Origin: Deltaproteobacteria bacterium
GTDB taxonomy: Bacteria; Desulfobacterota; Syntrophia; Syntrophales; UBA5619
Length of the DNA stretch: 17,638 nucleotides
Direction of reading: 5' to 3'
NCBI GenBank assembly: GCA_026388345.1
Contig: JAPLJY010000070.1
Span: forward strand, 1 to 17,638
The translations under genes and the position numbers were made by a program. This document shows, piece by piece, positions 1 through 7,698 of this stretch (position 1 is the stretch's first letter; each line of letters begins with the position of its first letter). Below the pieces are notes generated by a model. That model was not told the origin of the DNA. It did not search any database and saw nothing but the letters and a program-made list of their open reading frames with translations.

Positions 1-131
1 GCGTCCGCCGCGCTTATTACACGGATACGGGGGAGGATGCCCTGATCATGTCGGCGGATCTGGAGCGGGTCCCATCGGAGGCAGTGCCGCCGTCGGAACA
101 GCGTGGAGCCCAAAATGATAACATCGCATGA
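1..131 (+). CDS. rimI: RimI-like ribosomal-protein-alanine N-acetyltransferase, C-terminal end only (cut by window edge)
   Basis: Only the last 43 residues or so are present, read in the frame starting at base 3 and ending at a TGA at 129-131. The fragment begins VRRAYYTDTGEDALIMS. This matches the end of GNAT-fold RimI proteins, which acetylate the N-terminal alanine of a ribosomal protein and typically finish with a G-x-R-x-x-YY-x-D-x-x-EDA-hydrophobic-M segment. After this conserved strand comes a tail of about 20 residues rich in Ser, Pro and Glu, which carries no motif. The stop lies beyond the likely start of pyrK (115), so the two genes overlap by 17 bases and are probably co-transcribed. 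The identification rests on one short motif. Another GNAT acetyltransferase is possible. Confidence 0.65.
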   Translation, partial: VRRAYYTDTGEDALIMSADLERVPSEAVPPSEQRGAQNDNIA

Positions 132-987
132 ACATCCATCCGTGGCGACCGGAGAGGTGATCGGGAATCTCGGCGTCGCCCCGGGCCACTTTCGGCTGAC
201 CCTCCGGCTACCCCCCTCCTTTGCGACGCCGCATCCGGGACAATTCGTCATGATCCGCGATCCCGAGCGAGGAGAACCCCTGCTGCCCAGGCCGCTGAGC
301 GTTTACGGGTTTCACAGGGAAGGAGGTTACGCGATCCTGGATCTGCTCTGTCGTGTCGCGGGTCGGGGGACCTCTCTTTTTTCCCGGATGAAACCGGGCG
401 CTTCCTTGACCGTCCTTGGCCCCCTCGGCAGGGGGTTTACCGTTCATCGCGATGTCCGGAAGGTGATCCTTCTGGCCGGCGGCGTCGGCGTGGCCCCTCT
501 GACCTTTCTGCTTCATGAGGACTATCCGAAGGATTCCTCTCCACCAAGGGCGGAAATAACGGCCTATGTCGGCGCCAGGACAGCGGAACTTCTGACCGGT
601 CTCGACCGTCTGGACGGTTTCTGCGACCTTCGGATTGCCACCGATGACGGCAGCGCGGGGTATCAAGGCCTCGTCAGCGATCTTCTCCGCTGCGATCTGC
701 ACGAGTACTGCCCGGAGGAGACGCTGATTTATGCCTGTGGACCGGCAGCGATGATCCGTTCTCTTGGGCTTCTCGTACGGAAGACCGTGATCCGCTGCCA
801 GGTTTCTCTTGAGGAAAGGATGGCCTGCGGTATCGGCGCCTGTCTGGGATGCGCCGTGGCGATTACCGACTGTGAGGGGAAAAGCGGCTACCGGAGAGTC
901 TGCCACGACGGCCCGGTCTTCGATATCCGGGAGATCTCTCGGAATCCTTCCGCGGACGAACAGGACAACGGTTATGGAATCGGATAA
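115..987 (+). CDS. pyrK: Dihydroorotate dehydrogenase B, electron-transfer subunit
   Basis: This 290-residue iron-sulfur flavoprotein passes electrons from dihydroorotate oxidation at PyrD to NAD+ in cytoplasmic UMP synthesis. The order of motifs is the ferredoxin-reductase fold plus a PyrK tail. The FAD-binding RPLSVYGF is at 59-66 and GRGTSLF at 83-89. The nucleotide-binding [14 protein letters not shown] is at 119-132 and CGPAAMI at 208-214. The [2Fe-2S] ligands C238, C243, C246 and C263 have the PyrK spacing CX4CX2CX16C. I chose ATG 115 because a GGAG sits at 105-108 with a 6-base spacer. A GTG at 103 in the same frame would add four residues and has no good ribosome-binding site. The end overlaps the start of pyrD by 14 bases, which suggests translational coupling of the two subunits. 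Confidence 0.95.
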   Translation: MITSHEHPSVATGEVIGNLGVAPGHFRLTLRLPPSFATPHPGQFVMIRDPERGEPLLPRPLSVYGFHREGGYAILDLLCRVAGRGTSLFSRMKPGASLTVLGPLGRGFTVHRDVRKVILLAGGVGVAPLTFLLHEDYPKDSSPPRAEITAYVGARTAELLTGLDRLDGFCDLRIATDDGSAGYQGLVSDLLRCDLHEYCPEETLIYACGPAAMIRSLGLLVRKTVIRCQVSLEERMACGIGACLGCAVAITDCEGKSGYRRVCHDGPVFDIREISRNPSADEQDNGYGIG

Positions 988-1918
988 AAACAGAATCAGC
1001 CCCCTTGAGCTCAGGGTACGGATCGGCGGCCTTGAACTCAAAAATCCCGTCATGACCGCATCGGGAACCTTCGGCTACGGCGAAGAGTTCTCCCCGTTTT
1101 GCGATTTGAACCGCTTGGGGGCGGTTGTGGTCAAGGGTCTCTCCCTCGAACCGCGGGCGGGAAACCCATCGCCCCGGATCATGGAAACCCCCTGCGGGAT
1201 GCTCAACGCCATCGGGCTTCAGAACATCGGCGTCCGGGCGTTCATCGCGGATAAAATGCCTTTTCTGCGGCAGTTCGACGTCGCCGTCATCGCCAACATC
1301 TTTGGCGAAACGGTCGATGAGTACCGACGCGTCGCCGAGATTCTCAATGGCGCCGACGGGGTGGACGGCATCGAGGTCAATATCTCCTGTCCGAACGTGA
1401 AAAAAGGGGGCAGCGCCTTCGGCGCCAATCCCGATGTTGCTGCCGATGTCACGAAGAAGGTCCGGGCCGAGACCGGTCTTCCCCTCATCGTGAAGCTGAC
1501 GCCGAACGTGACCGACATCACCGAGATCGCGCTGGCGGTCGAAGCGGCCGGCGCCGACGCGGTATCCCTGATCAACACCCTGACGGGGATGTCGGTGGAC
1601 ATCGAAAGCAGGCGCTCCCACCTGGCGAACATCACCGGCGGGCTTTCCGGACCGGCCGTCAAACCGGTCGCCCTTAGGATGGTCTGGCAAGCGGTCCGCT
1701 GCCTGAAGATCCCGGTCATCGGCATCGGCGGGATCGCAACCGCCGCCGACGCGCTGGAATTTTTGATTGCGGGGGCGACGGCTGTCGAAATCGGCACGGC
1801 CAACTTCATCAATCCCGCCGCGACGATGGGGATCCTGGACGGCATCGAAGAATACATGACCCGGCACGGAATCGGCAGGATCGACGAATTGATTGGATCG
1901 CTCAAAACCAATCCATAG
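974..1918 (+). CDS. pyrD: Dihydroorotate dehydrogenase B, catalytic subunit (class 1B)
   Basis: This 314-residue FMN TIM-barrel enzyme oxidises dihydroorotate to orotate in pyrimidine synthesis and works as a heterotetramer with PyrK. Motifs in order: the N-terminal [15 protein letters not shown] (24-38); K54 in [11 protein letters not shown]; the substrate loop NAIGLQN (78-84); [11 protein letters not shown] (136-146), with the class 1 catalytic base C139; K174 in IVKLTPN; and the FMN phosphate motifs GIGGI (250-254) and EIGTANF. The Cys base, rather than Ser, separates it from membrane-bound class 2 enzymes, and the adjacent pyrK confirms class 1B. The frame is open further upstream to about 809, but ATG 974 gives the normal length and a protein that starts just ahead of the conserved barrel. 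Confidence 0.96.
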   Translation: MESDKNRISPLELRVRIGGLELKNPVMTASGTFGYGEEFSPFCDLNRLGAVVVKGLSLEPRAGNPSPRIMETPCGMLNAIGLQNIGVRAFIADKMPFLRQFDVAVIANIFGETVDEYRRVAEILNGADGVDGIEVNISCPNVKKGGSAFGANPDVAADVTKKVRAETGLPLIVKLTPNVTDITEIALAVEAAGADAVSLINTLTGMSVDIESRRSHLANITGGLSGPAVKPVALRMVWQAVRCLKIPVIGIGGIATAADALEFLIAGATAVEIGTANFINPAATMGILDGIEEYMTRHGIGRIDELIGSLKTNP

Positions 1919-1934
1919 CAAAGAGGCAACGAGG

Positions 1935-2618
1935 ATGCCGGATACGGAGCGGATTGCCCGGGGCGTTTATCTGGTCGGCGGACCGCAGATCTCGCATGCC
2001 GAGGACGCCACCTCCTTTGTGATCGATTTCGGCGGGGAGGCGGTCATGATCGACTGCGGCGCCGGACGAAGCCTCCGGACCATCCTGGCGAACACCGAGA
2101 CCACGGGCATCGATCCGCGGAGGATTTCAACGCTGATCCTCACCCATGCCCACATCGACCATATCGGTGCGGCACCCGCACTGCGCAAGCGTCTCGGCTT
2201 GAAAATCCTCATTCACGAGTTGGATGCGGAGGCGGTTGAGAACGGCGATTCCGTCCGAACGGCGGCCGGCTGGTATGACGTCGATTTTCCCCCGACCCCA
2301 ATCGATCGGCGGCTTACAGGCAGGGAAGAGATCCTCTCGTTCAACGGGGAGAAGCTTCGCTGCCTCCACGCCCCCGGCCACACCCCCGGCTCCATCGTCA
2401 TCTTGCTGGAACGTGACGGCCGGAGGATCCTTTTCGGCCAGGACATCCACGGCCCATTCCTGCCGGCCTTCGGCTCCGACATCGACCAGTGGCGAACATC
2501 CATGGAGATGATTCTGGCCCTCAAGCCCGATATCCTCTGCGAGGGCCACTTTGGCATTTTCTACTCCAACGAAAGCGTTGAGCGCTACATCCGGCGATGC
2601 CTGCGCCAGAATGACTGA
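1935..2618 (+). CDS. Metallo-beta-lactamase-fold hydrolase (glyoxalase II-like)
   Basis: A 227-residue soluble protein with the complete two-metal site of the metallo-beta-lactamase superfamily: THAHIDHIG with H71, H73, D75 and H76, then H149 in APGHTPGS, D170 in FGQDIHG and H205 in CEGHFG. The GHTPGS loop and overall length resemble the glyoxalase II branch and related thioester or ester hydrolases. The substrate cannot be named. It begins 16 bases after pyrD, with AAGAGG (1921-1926) and GAGG (1931-1934) upstream of ATG 1935, so it is probably the last gene of the rimI-pyrKD transcript. Nothing links it to pyrimidine synthesis except position. There is no signal peptide, so it should be cytoplasmic. 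Confidence 0.88.
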   Translation: MPDTERIARGVYLVGGPQISHAEDATSFVIDFGGEAVMIDCGAGRSLRTILANTETTGIDPRRISTLILTHAHIDHIGAAPALRKRLGLKILIHELDAEAVENGDSVRTAAGWYDVDFPPTPIDRRLTGREEILSFNGEKLRCLHAPGHTPGSIVILLERDGRRILFGQDIHGPFLPAFGSDIDQWRTSMEMILALKPDILCEGHFGIFYSNESVERYIRRCLRQND

Positions 2619-2668
2619 AGGTATCGTCCTTGATTATGATGCGGAACAACCTGGATTGAGATCGAATA

Positions 2669-2682
2669 CGGCCTCCAGGCCG
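2669..2682. terminator. Short GC hairpin between convergent genes, possible bidirectional terminator
   Basis: CGGCC (2669-2673) pairs with GGCCG (2678-2682) around a TCCA loop. It lies in the 66-base gap between the hydrolase stop and the end of the convergent LysR gene. Neither side has a T-run, so termination by this hairpin is doubtful. No better terminator is visible in the gap. Confidence 0.25.
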
Positions 2683-2684
2683 AT

Positions 2685-3590
2685 CTATCCACGCACGGAA
2701 TCCAGATCGACTTCCTTGAACAGTGATTTCAAGTAACAATCCAAAACTTTGATACTGGACGCCGTGCTGGCCCTGGGATATCTGTGCTTTATCTGATAGC
2801 AGATCCGATCGGGAGGGGGTTCCGAAAAACGGAATATGCTGTAGTTGCCGGTCTTCCGGGCTTTGCGCGCCACTGAGAAGGGTACAATGGCCCATTGCCG
2901 CGTATTGAAAAAAAACGAGAAAATCAATTGAGAGGTATCCAGGCGGATCCGGTCGGGGGAAAAAGGGTCCCACCACTGATCGTGCCACATCTGATAGTTC
3001 GGCCCGCTGTACAGGAACAACTCGTTGTCGGGATCCAAATCGCGCGGGTGAACCTGTTCCGTTTCCGAATCTTTGGACGCCTTCATGCGCAAACCCACCA
3101 TCGGTTCCGTAAAACACTCCTCCACGAGGATGTTGGGATGTTCCCTCCGCAGGAGCGTAAAGGCGATGTCAACATCCCTTCGCTCGATCAGGTTATACAA
3201 CTCCGGCGAGTGCGAAGTCACGACCTTCAGGTTGATTTTGGGCTTGTGCCGGCTCAGGGCCTGGTAGAGAGTCGGGAAAAAGGCATAATTGAGACTGTCG
3301 AGCGCCCCGATGGACAGGGAGAGGTTCGGGCTCACGGATTGAAGCGATTGCATCTCATGCCAGACGGAGAGCCACCGTTCCGCGACCTCAACCAGCGCCT
3401 CGCCGGCAGGGGTCAGACGAAATGTTTTGTTTCCCTTGACACGGTCGAATAAAACCGTACCGATCTCTTCTTCCAATATTTTCAGTCTTTTACTAACCGT
3501 CGATTGCGTCACATGAAGCTGTTCTGCCGCGCGGCTTACATTCTGCGTCCGAACCAGGGCCAAAAAGGTGTCCATGCCCAAATTATTCAT
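2685..3590 (-). CDS. LysR-type transcriptional regulator
   Basis: This 301-residue DNA-binding protein has the LysR layout. The N-terminal winged helix-turn-helix is at about 1-60, with the recognition stretch SRAAEQLHVTQSTVSKRLK, followed by the linker helix. From about residue 90 to the end comes the effector-binding domain. LysR proteins usually bind an inducer that is a substrate or intermediate of the pathway they control. ATG at 3590 (minus strand) is preceded by a run of six G at 3599-3604. It is transcribed away from the tctC gene at 3776, the classic divergent arrangement of a LysR regulator and its target. The island from 3776 is therefore its likely regulon. The effector is unknown, probably the imported acid or its keto product. 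Confidence 0.93.
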   Translation of the reverse strand: MNNLGMDTFLALVRTQNVSRAAEQLHVTQSTVSKRLKILEEEIGTVLFDRVKGNKTFRLTPAGEALVEVAERWLSVWHEMQSLQSVSPNLSLSIGALDSLNYAFFPTLYQALSRHKPKINLKVVTSHSPELYNLIERRDVDIAFTLLRREHPNILVEECFTEPMVGLRMKASKDSETEQVHPRDLDPDNELFLYSGPNYQMWHDQWWDPFSPDRIRLDTSQLIFSFFFNTRQWAIVPFSVARKARKTGNYSIFRFSEPPPDRICYQIKHRYPRASTASSIKVLDCYLKSLFKEVDLDSVRG

Positions 3591-3615
3591 TGCATATCCC
3601 CCCTTTATGATGAAA

Positions 3616-3649
3616 ATAAGGAATAAGAAATATCGACATTATTCATTAT
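3616..3649. promoter_or_regulatory. Imperfect inverted repeat, candidate LysR operator
   Basis: ATAAGGAATAA (3616-3626) and TTATTCATTAT (3639-3649) are inverted copies matching at 10 of 11 positions, separated by 12 bases. LysR-type regulators bind dyad sites of about this size between divergent genes. The right arm covers most of the minus-strand -10 box at 3645-3650, so binding here would be expected to repress lysR itself. The repeat is seen directly; the role is inferred. Confidence 0.55.
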
Positions 3650-3673
3650 ACTTCATATACACAGTCAAGTAAA
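3645..3673 (-). promoter_or_regulatory. Candidate sigma-70 promoter of the lysR gene
   Basis: On the minus strand, TTTACT (3673-3668; four of six consensus bases) is followed by 17 bases and then a perfect TATAAT (3650-3645). This would start RNA near 3638, about 48 bases ahead of the LysR start codon. The -10 box lies inside the inverted repeat, consistent with autorepression. Confidence 0.5.
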
Positions 3674-3692
3674 ATGCTCACATATAGGCCTG

Positions 3693-3721
3693 TTTTATTC
3701 ATGCAAAAGGGAATATATAAT
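3693..3721 (+). promoter_or_regulatory. Candidate activator-dependent promoter of the catabolic island
   Basis: A perfect TATAAT at 3716-3721 would start RNA near 3728, about 48 bases ahead of the tctC start. At the right distance for a -35 box there is only TTTTAT (3693-3698), a poor match. The TTATTCAT octamer at 3695-3702 lies exactly there. A good -10 with a weak -35 overlapped by a regulator half-site is typical of promoters activated by LysR proteins. This is inference from sequence. Confidence 0.45.
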
Positions 3722-3775
3722 TTGGCCGAAGGAAAACCGATCATCCATTGCACCCATTATTCTAAAGGAGGTCAT

Positions 3776-4756
3776 ATGTTCAGTATTCGTAAGGTTACCA
3801 TTTTTATTGCCTGCACGCTGATCGTTTCGTTGATTGCCGGAGGTCTATGCTTCGGCGCGGAGACATTTCCGACAAAACCGATCCAGGTGATCGTCCCGTT
3901 TGCCCCCGGCGGCTCCAACGATGTTCTGGCCCGCGCGGTGGCGAACATCTGGACGAAGTACAGCCCCCAGCCGATGGTCGTCATCACCAAGCCCGGTGCA
4001 GGCGGCATCATGGGGGTCGAATATGTCGTCCGTTCCAAACCGGACGGCTATACCCTCTATCTCGGACAGGGATCGAGCCCCGATCTGACCATACCGCACT
4101 TCCAGAAAATGCCCTATGATCCCTTCAAAGATCTTGCCCCGGTCGCCCGGCTCTCGGTTCACTCGGTCATCATCTGCGTGAGCGGCAAATCCCCGATCAA
4201 GTCGATGAAGGATCTGGTTGCCTTCGCCAACAGCGGCAACAGGGTCACCGCCGCGGCCTCCGTCGCGACCGGCGTCGTGGACATCACGCTGAAGGCCATG
4301 GCGAAGCGGGCGAATTTCCCGATCACCGTCGTTCCCTTCACCGGCGGCGCCGATGCGGTCACGGCCCTGGCGGGCGGCCACCTTACGATGGGCGGAGGCC
4401 ATCCCTCCGAGGTGATGCCGCACATCAAGTCCGGCCGTTTCCGGGCGATCGGGGTGGCCCTGGACAAACGTGATCCCACACTGCCGAACATACCCACGCT
4501 GAAGGAACAGGGGATCGACGTGATCACCTGGGGCTCGGTGAAGGGCGTTGCCGTGCCGGCCGCCACCCCGCCGGAGGTGATCGAATACCTCTCCTCGACC
4601 CTGAAGAAGGTGTCTGAGGACAAGGAGTACAAAAAGGCCATGGCCGCCGTCTACCAGCCGATCATGTACCAGAACACAAAAGACTGGACAGTCTTCCTGC
4701 ATCAGGCATACAAGGACTACGGGGATTTGATCAAGGAGCTTAACCTTAAAATCTAA
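3776..4756 (+). CDS. tctC: Tripartite tricarboxylate transporter substrate-binding protein (TctC/Bug family), copy 1
   Basis: A 326-residue periplasmic solute-binding protein. It starts at ATG 3776, behind a strong AAAGGAGG at 3764-3771; upstream in-frame ATGs lie within the promoter region. The first 28 residues or so form a Sec signal peptide (IRK, then a hydrophobic stretch ending LCFGA). The mature protein begins ETFPTKPIQVIVPFAPGGSNDVLAR, where the PFAPGG loop and the following KPGAGG and PDGYTL segments are hallmarks of the Bug/TctC fold, whose members bind carboxylates. It is the first gene transcribed away from the LysR regulator and has no TctAB immediately after it. A second TctC lies at 13113. 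The two share only family motifs, so they probably bind different ligands. The ligand is unknown. Confidence 0.93.
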   Translation: MFSIRKVTIFIACTLIVSLIAGGLCFGAETFPTKPIQVIVPFAPGGSNDVLARAVANIWTKYSPQPMVVITKPGAGGIMGVEYVVRSKPDGYTLYLGQGSSPDLTIPHFQKMPYDPFKDLAPVARLSVHSVIICVSGKSPIKSMKDLVAFANSGNRVTAAASVATGVVDITLKAMAKRANFPITVVPFTGGADAVTALAGGHLTMGGGHPSEVMPHIKSGRFRAIGVALDKRDPTLPNIPTLKEQGIDVITWGSVKGVAVPAATPPEVIEYLSSTLKKVSEDKEYKKAMAAVYQPIMYQNTKDWTVFLHQAYKDYGDLIKELNLKI

Positions 4757-4785
4757 GGTTGACCCTGCGGAGGACTTATCGTGAA

Positions 4786-4814
4786 GAGGCGCCCCGGTCC
4801 GCCGGAGGCGCCTC
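4786..4814 (+). terminator. Strong stem-loop after the first tctC, possible partial terminator
   Basis: GAGGCGCC (4786-4793) pairs perfectly with GGCGCCTC (4807-4814). Inside, CCGG (4794-4797) pairs with CCGG (4802-4805) around TCCG, leaving A4806 bulged. A run of only four T follows at 4820-4823, so it is not a clean intrinsic terminator. Such hairpins after binding-protein genes often protect the upstream mRNA or cut read-through, giving more binding protein than downstream enzymes. Confidence 0.45.
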
Positions 4815-4832
4815 AACCATTTTGGGAATTTC

Positions 4833-5567
4833 ATGGAAACGGTACAACTGTTCATCACCTGCATGGGAGAAAATCTTCTTCCGGATGTGCTGAAGAAGAT
4901 GGTCCTCCTGCTCGAGCGTCTTGGCGTCCGGTGCGAGTTACCCGAGGCGCAGACCTGCTGCGGGCAGCCCTTTTTCAACAGCGGCTTCCAGGCCGAAGGG
5001 CGCGAAATGGCCCTCGGATGGATGAAGGCCTTCGCCGATACCGAGGGATACATCGTGGCCCCTTCTGGCTCCTGCGTCGAGTTCGTCAAACACCGTTATC
5101 CGGGGATGTTTCCGGAGGGATCGGCGGAACATGAACGGGCGGTTCGGCTCGCGGGGCGCGTCCTGGAATTCAGCCAGTTTCTCGTCAATGTCTTGAAGGT
5201 CAAGGACGTCGGGGCCTCCTTCCCCCACCCCGTCGTCTGCCATTACCCCTGCCACCTGACGCGCGGACTTGGCGTTCGCAGCGAACCGCTGGAGCTGCTC
5301 CAGGCGGTCCGTGGGCTGGAATTGATTGAGTTGAACGAATCCGACACCTGCTGCGGCTTCGGGGGGATATTTAGTGTCGTCTACCCCGAGGTGTCCAGGG
5401 CGATGATGGAGACCAAGGTGAAAAACATCATCGCCAGCAACGCCGAGGTCGTGGTGGTCAGTGAACCGGGGTGTCTCCTTAACATCCGTGGCGGCCTCGT
5501 GAAGGTGGATTCCCGTGTGCGGGCGATGCATCTGATCGAGATCCTGGCCGGGGAAGGTGCGGCATGA
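4833..5567 (+). CDS. lutA: L-lactate utilisation protein A (CCG-domain iron-sulfur subunit)
   Basis: A 244-residue subunit of the LutABC complex, which oxidises L-lactate to pyruvate in a flavin-independent, iron-sulfur-dependent way. It has two cysteine-rich CCG domains, as in heterodisulfide reductase HdrB and glycolate oxidase GlcF. The first has C10, the CCG motif TCCGQPFFNSG with C42-C43, and C81. The second has C136, C140, TCCGFGG with C173-C174, and C214. The length matches the LutA/YkgE family. The ribosome-binding site before ATG 4833 is weak (GGGA). The end overlaps lutB in an ATGA. No lactate permease gene sits beside it, so the substrate may enter through the Tct system or arise inside the cell. 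Confidence 0.93.
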   Translation: METVQLFITCMGENLLPDVLKKMVLLLERLGVRCELPEAQTCCGQPFFNSGFQAEGREMALGWMKAFADTEGYIVAPSGSCVEFVKHRYPGMFPEGSAEHERAVRLAGRVLEFSQFLVNVLKVKDVGASFPHPVVCHYPCHLTRGLGVRSEPLELLQAVRGLELIELNESDTCCGFGGIFSVVYPEVSRAMMETKVKNIIASNAEVVVVSEPGCLLNIRGGLVKVDSRVRAMHLIEILAGEGAA

Positions 5568-7009
5568 TGGAGAAAACGGCCAAAATCGATTTTCGTGAAA
5601 ACTCCCGAAACGCATCTCCTGCTGTCGTTACAGCAACACAGAAAAGTACCCGCACGGCCCTGCTTAAGCGGGCCGAGGTCGTCGCGGAGTTCGGCGAGGA
5701 GCGCTGGCAGGAGCTCCGGAAGGCCGGACACGAGATCCGCCTGCACGCGCTGACCCACCTGGACCGGTATCTGGCCATGGTCGAGGAGAAGGTCACCGCC
5801 GCCGGCGGCCTTGTCCACTGGGCGAGGGACGCCGAAGAGGCGAAAGAAATCATCCTCAAGCTCGCCGACGAACACGGCGTCCAAAGCATCGTCAAGGTCA
5901 AGAGCATGGTGTCGGAGGAGATCGACCTCAATCCCGCTCTGGAGGCCCGGGGAATCAAGGTGTATGAAACGGACCTCGGCGAATTCATCGTACAGCAGGC
6001 CGGGCAGCGCCCCTCCCACATCACCGCCCCGGCGCTCCACATGACCAAGGAGGAGATCGCCGACCTTTTCCGCGAAAAGCTCGGGATCGACGCCCGGCCC
6101 ATTCCCGAGGAACTGACCGAGCATGCCCGGCTCCTACTCCGCCCGGAATTCCTCAGGGCCGGAATGGGAATCTCCGGCGGCAATTTTCTGATCGCGGAAA
6201 CCGGAACGCTCCTCATCGTGACGAACGAGGGGAACGGGCGGCTCAGCACGTCGCTCCCCCCCGTCCACGTCGCCGTCGTCGGAATCGAGAAGGTCATCCC
6301 GGACTGGGAGAGCGCCGCGGTCCTCCTCAAGCTTCTGGCGCGCAGCGTCAGCGGCAGCAAGATCACCGCCTACAACACGTTCATTACGGGCGTCCGAGAG
6401 GGCGGCCCGAAGGAATTCCACCTCGTTTTGCTCGACAACGGCCGCTCGCGGATCCTCGCGGACGAGCTGGCCCGGGAGGCGCTCCTGTGCATCCGCTGCG
6501 GGGCCTGCATGAACTCCTGCCCCATCTACAACCAGGTCGGCGGTTACGCCTACGGGGCGGTCTATCAGGGCCCCATCGGATCGATGCTCACCCCCCTGCT
6601 CATGGGGACGAAGCTCGCAGGATCGCTGCCCTTCGCCTCGACACTCTGCGGGGCCTGCGCGGAACTCTGCCCGGTGATGATCCCGATTCCCGAGATCCTC
6701 CTGCACCTGCGGAAACGGTTCGTCGAAGGGGATTCATTCGAAACCTCCTCGGTTCCGGGAACACTCAAGGCGATGGCCAAAGTAGGACGGATTGTCCTGG
6801 GATCGCCTACGCTGTACCGTCTGGGGGCGCGCCTCGGCAGAATCTTCCAGTCGCCGCTGCGCCGCGGCGACTGGCTCCCATCCTTGCCGCCCCCGCTGAA
6901 CCGCTGGACCATGGCGCGCCCCTTTCCGGCGTTTCAGGGGGATTTCCGTCTCTGGTGGAAGAATCGGAAGGCAGCGGTGAAACAGATGGAGGGAAAGACC
7001 CATGGGTAG
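5564..7009 (+). CDS. lutB: L-lactate utilisation iron-sulfur protein B
   Basis: This 481-residue central subunit of LutABC has an N-terminal LUD domain at about 60-290, containing the family segment GGNFLIAETGTLLIVTNEGN (205-224). It is followed by a two-cluster ferredoxin-like region: C309-x2-C312-x2-C315-x3-C319 in CIRCGACMNSCP, and C362-x2-C365-x3-C369 in CGACAELCP. The intervening QVGGYAYGAVYQGPIG matches LutB proteins closely. The start overlaps the lutA stop; ATG 5567 is an equally possible start one codon later. The last 8 bases overlap lutC. The N-terminal 30 residues look poorly conserved. All three lut genes are intact and coupled, so they should be made in equal amounts. Confidence 0.95.
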   Translation: MMEKTAKIDFRENSRNASPAVVTATQKSTRTALLKRAEVVAEFGEERWQELRKAGHEIRLHALTHLDRYLAMVEEKVTAAGGLVHWARDAEEAKEIILKLADEHGVQSIVKVKSMVSEEIDLNPALEARGIKVYETDLGEFIVQQAGQRPSHITAPALHMTKEEIADLFREKLGIDARPIPEELTEHARLLLRPEFLRAGMGISGGNFLIAETGTLLIVTNEGNGRLSTSLPPVHVAVVGIEKVIPDWESAAVLLKLLARSVSGSKITAYNTFITGVREGGPKEFHLVLLDNGRSRILADELAREALLCIRCGACMNSCPIYNQVGGYAYGAVYQGPIGSMLTPLLMGTKLAGSLPFASTLCGACAELCPVMIPIPEILLHLRKRFVEGDSFETSSVPGTLKAMAKVGRIVLGSPTLYRLGARLGRIFQSPLRRGDWLPSLPPPLNRWTMARPFPAFQGDFRLWWKNRKAAVKQMEGKTHG

Positions 7010-7658
7010 GGCGCAATCACCAAGAGAGGTCATTTTGGCCGACGTTCGCAAGGCCATTGCGGCGCACGCCAGCTCGCCCCTGCAGCCGCTGCCCGTTGCG
7101 GCCCGGTTTGGGCCGAGAAAAGCGGGAACCCTCGACGAAGAGATCGAGCGGATGCTCGGCGAGGTCAAACGGGTCAGCGGCCACGGCAGGAAGGTTCACG
7201 GGCGCGAGGAATTCGCCGCCGCCCTCGGGCAAATCATCCGGGATGAAGGAATCCGGACGGCGGCCTTCAGCGATCACCCCCTCCACCGTCACTATGATAC
7301 TGGAGCGTTGCTGAAGGGGTTCGGGATCGGGATCGTCTCCCCCGACGGTGACGCCCGCGGGCTCGCGGATTGCGATCTGGGGATCTCCGTGGCGGACGCG
7401 GCGCTTCCCGAGACGGGAACCGTCCTGCTGCGGACGACGCAGGGACAACCCGACGCCCTGTCACTGCTGCCCCGCGTCCATCTGGCCCTGATCACACCTG
7501 CGGCCTTCCAGGCGGACCTCCATCATGTCTTCGCCCTGGCGAAGGAGGACAGTCACTTTGTGCTGGTCACCGGATGCAGCCGCACCGCGGATATCGAAAA
7601 GGTCCTGACCCTCGGCGTTCATGGACCCAAATCCTATCACCTGTGGATATGCGATTGA
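7002..7658 (+). CDS. lutC: L-lactate utilisation protein C (LUD domain)
   Basis: This 218-residue protein completes the LutABC lactate-oxidising complex. It is essentially a single LUD domain, with the conserved DLGISVADAALPETGTVLL stretch and, further on, LLPRVHLALI. The last matches the LPPVHVAVV segment of lutB, as expected for paralogous LUD domains. It contains no iron-sulfur cysteine cluster. ATG 7002 follows a GGAGGGAAAG ribosome-binding site inside the end of lutB. About 40 bases separate its stop from the next gene, the dehydratase at 7699. Confidence 0.92.
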   Translation: MGRAQSPREVILADVRKAIAAHASSPLQPLPVAARFGPRKAGTLDEEIERMLGEVKRVSGHGRKVHGREEFAAALGQIIRDEGIRTAAFSDHPLHRHYDTGALLKGFGIGIVSPDGDARGLADCDLGISVADAALPETGTVLLRTTQGQPDALSLLPRVHLALITPAAFQADLHHVFALAKEDSHFVLVTGCSRTADIEKVLTLGVHGPKSYHLWICD

Positions 7659-7698
7659 GCATGGATCGTTTAAGGTTTGAAGGGAAGAACAACGAAGC

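Larger units (their letters stand above)
3583..3702. repeat. Three TTATTCAT repeats with exact 56-base period
   Basis: Identical octamers start at 3583, 3639 and 3695, so successive starts are 56 bases apart. The first contains the LysR start codon, read on the other strand as ATGAATAA. The second is the right arm of the inverted repeat, and the third overlaps the -35 region of the proposed tctC promoter. A related TTATTC lies at 3757-3762, just before the tctC ribosome-binding site. They may be regulator half-sites. The first copy is also part of the coding sequence and could be chance. Confidence 0.5.

Noticed and set aside
809..973. Upstream extension of pyrD to an earlier start
   Set aside because: It would add 55 residues overlapping pyrK that do not look like PyrD. 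ATG 974 gives the normal family length.
2551..2736. Small plus-strand open frame between the hydrolase and lysR
   Set aside because: It overlaps the ends of both genes in other frames, has no convincing ribosome-binding site and no recognisable sequence.
3674..3775. Upstream extension of the first tctC to ATG 3674
   Set aside because: The added residues would precede the signal peptide, and the stretch holds the promoter and regulator sites. ATG 3776 has a strong ribosome-binding site.
3845..5089. Long open frame on the minus strand (about 414 codons) opposite tctC and lutA
   Set aside because: It lies antisense to two clear genes, has low-complexity His/Arg/Asp/Gly-rich composition, and shows no motif. 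It is a by-product of GC-rich codon bias.
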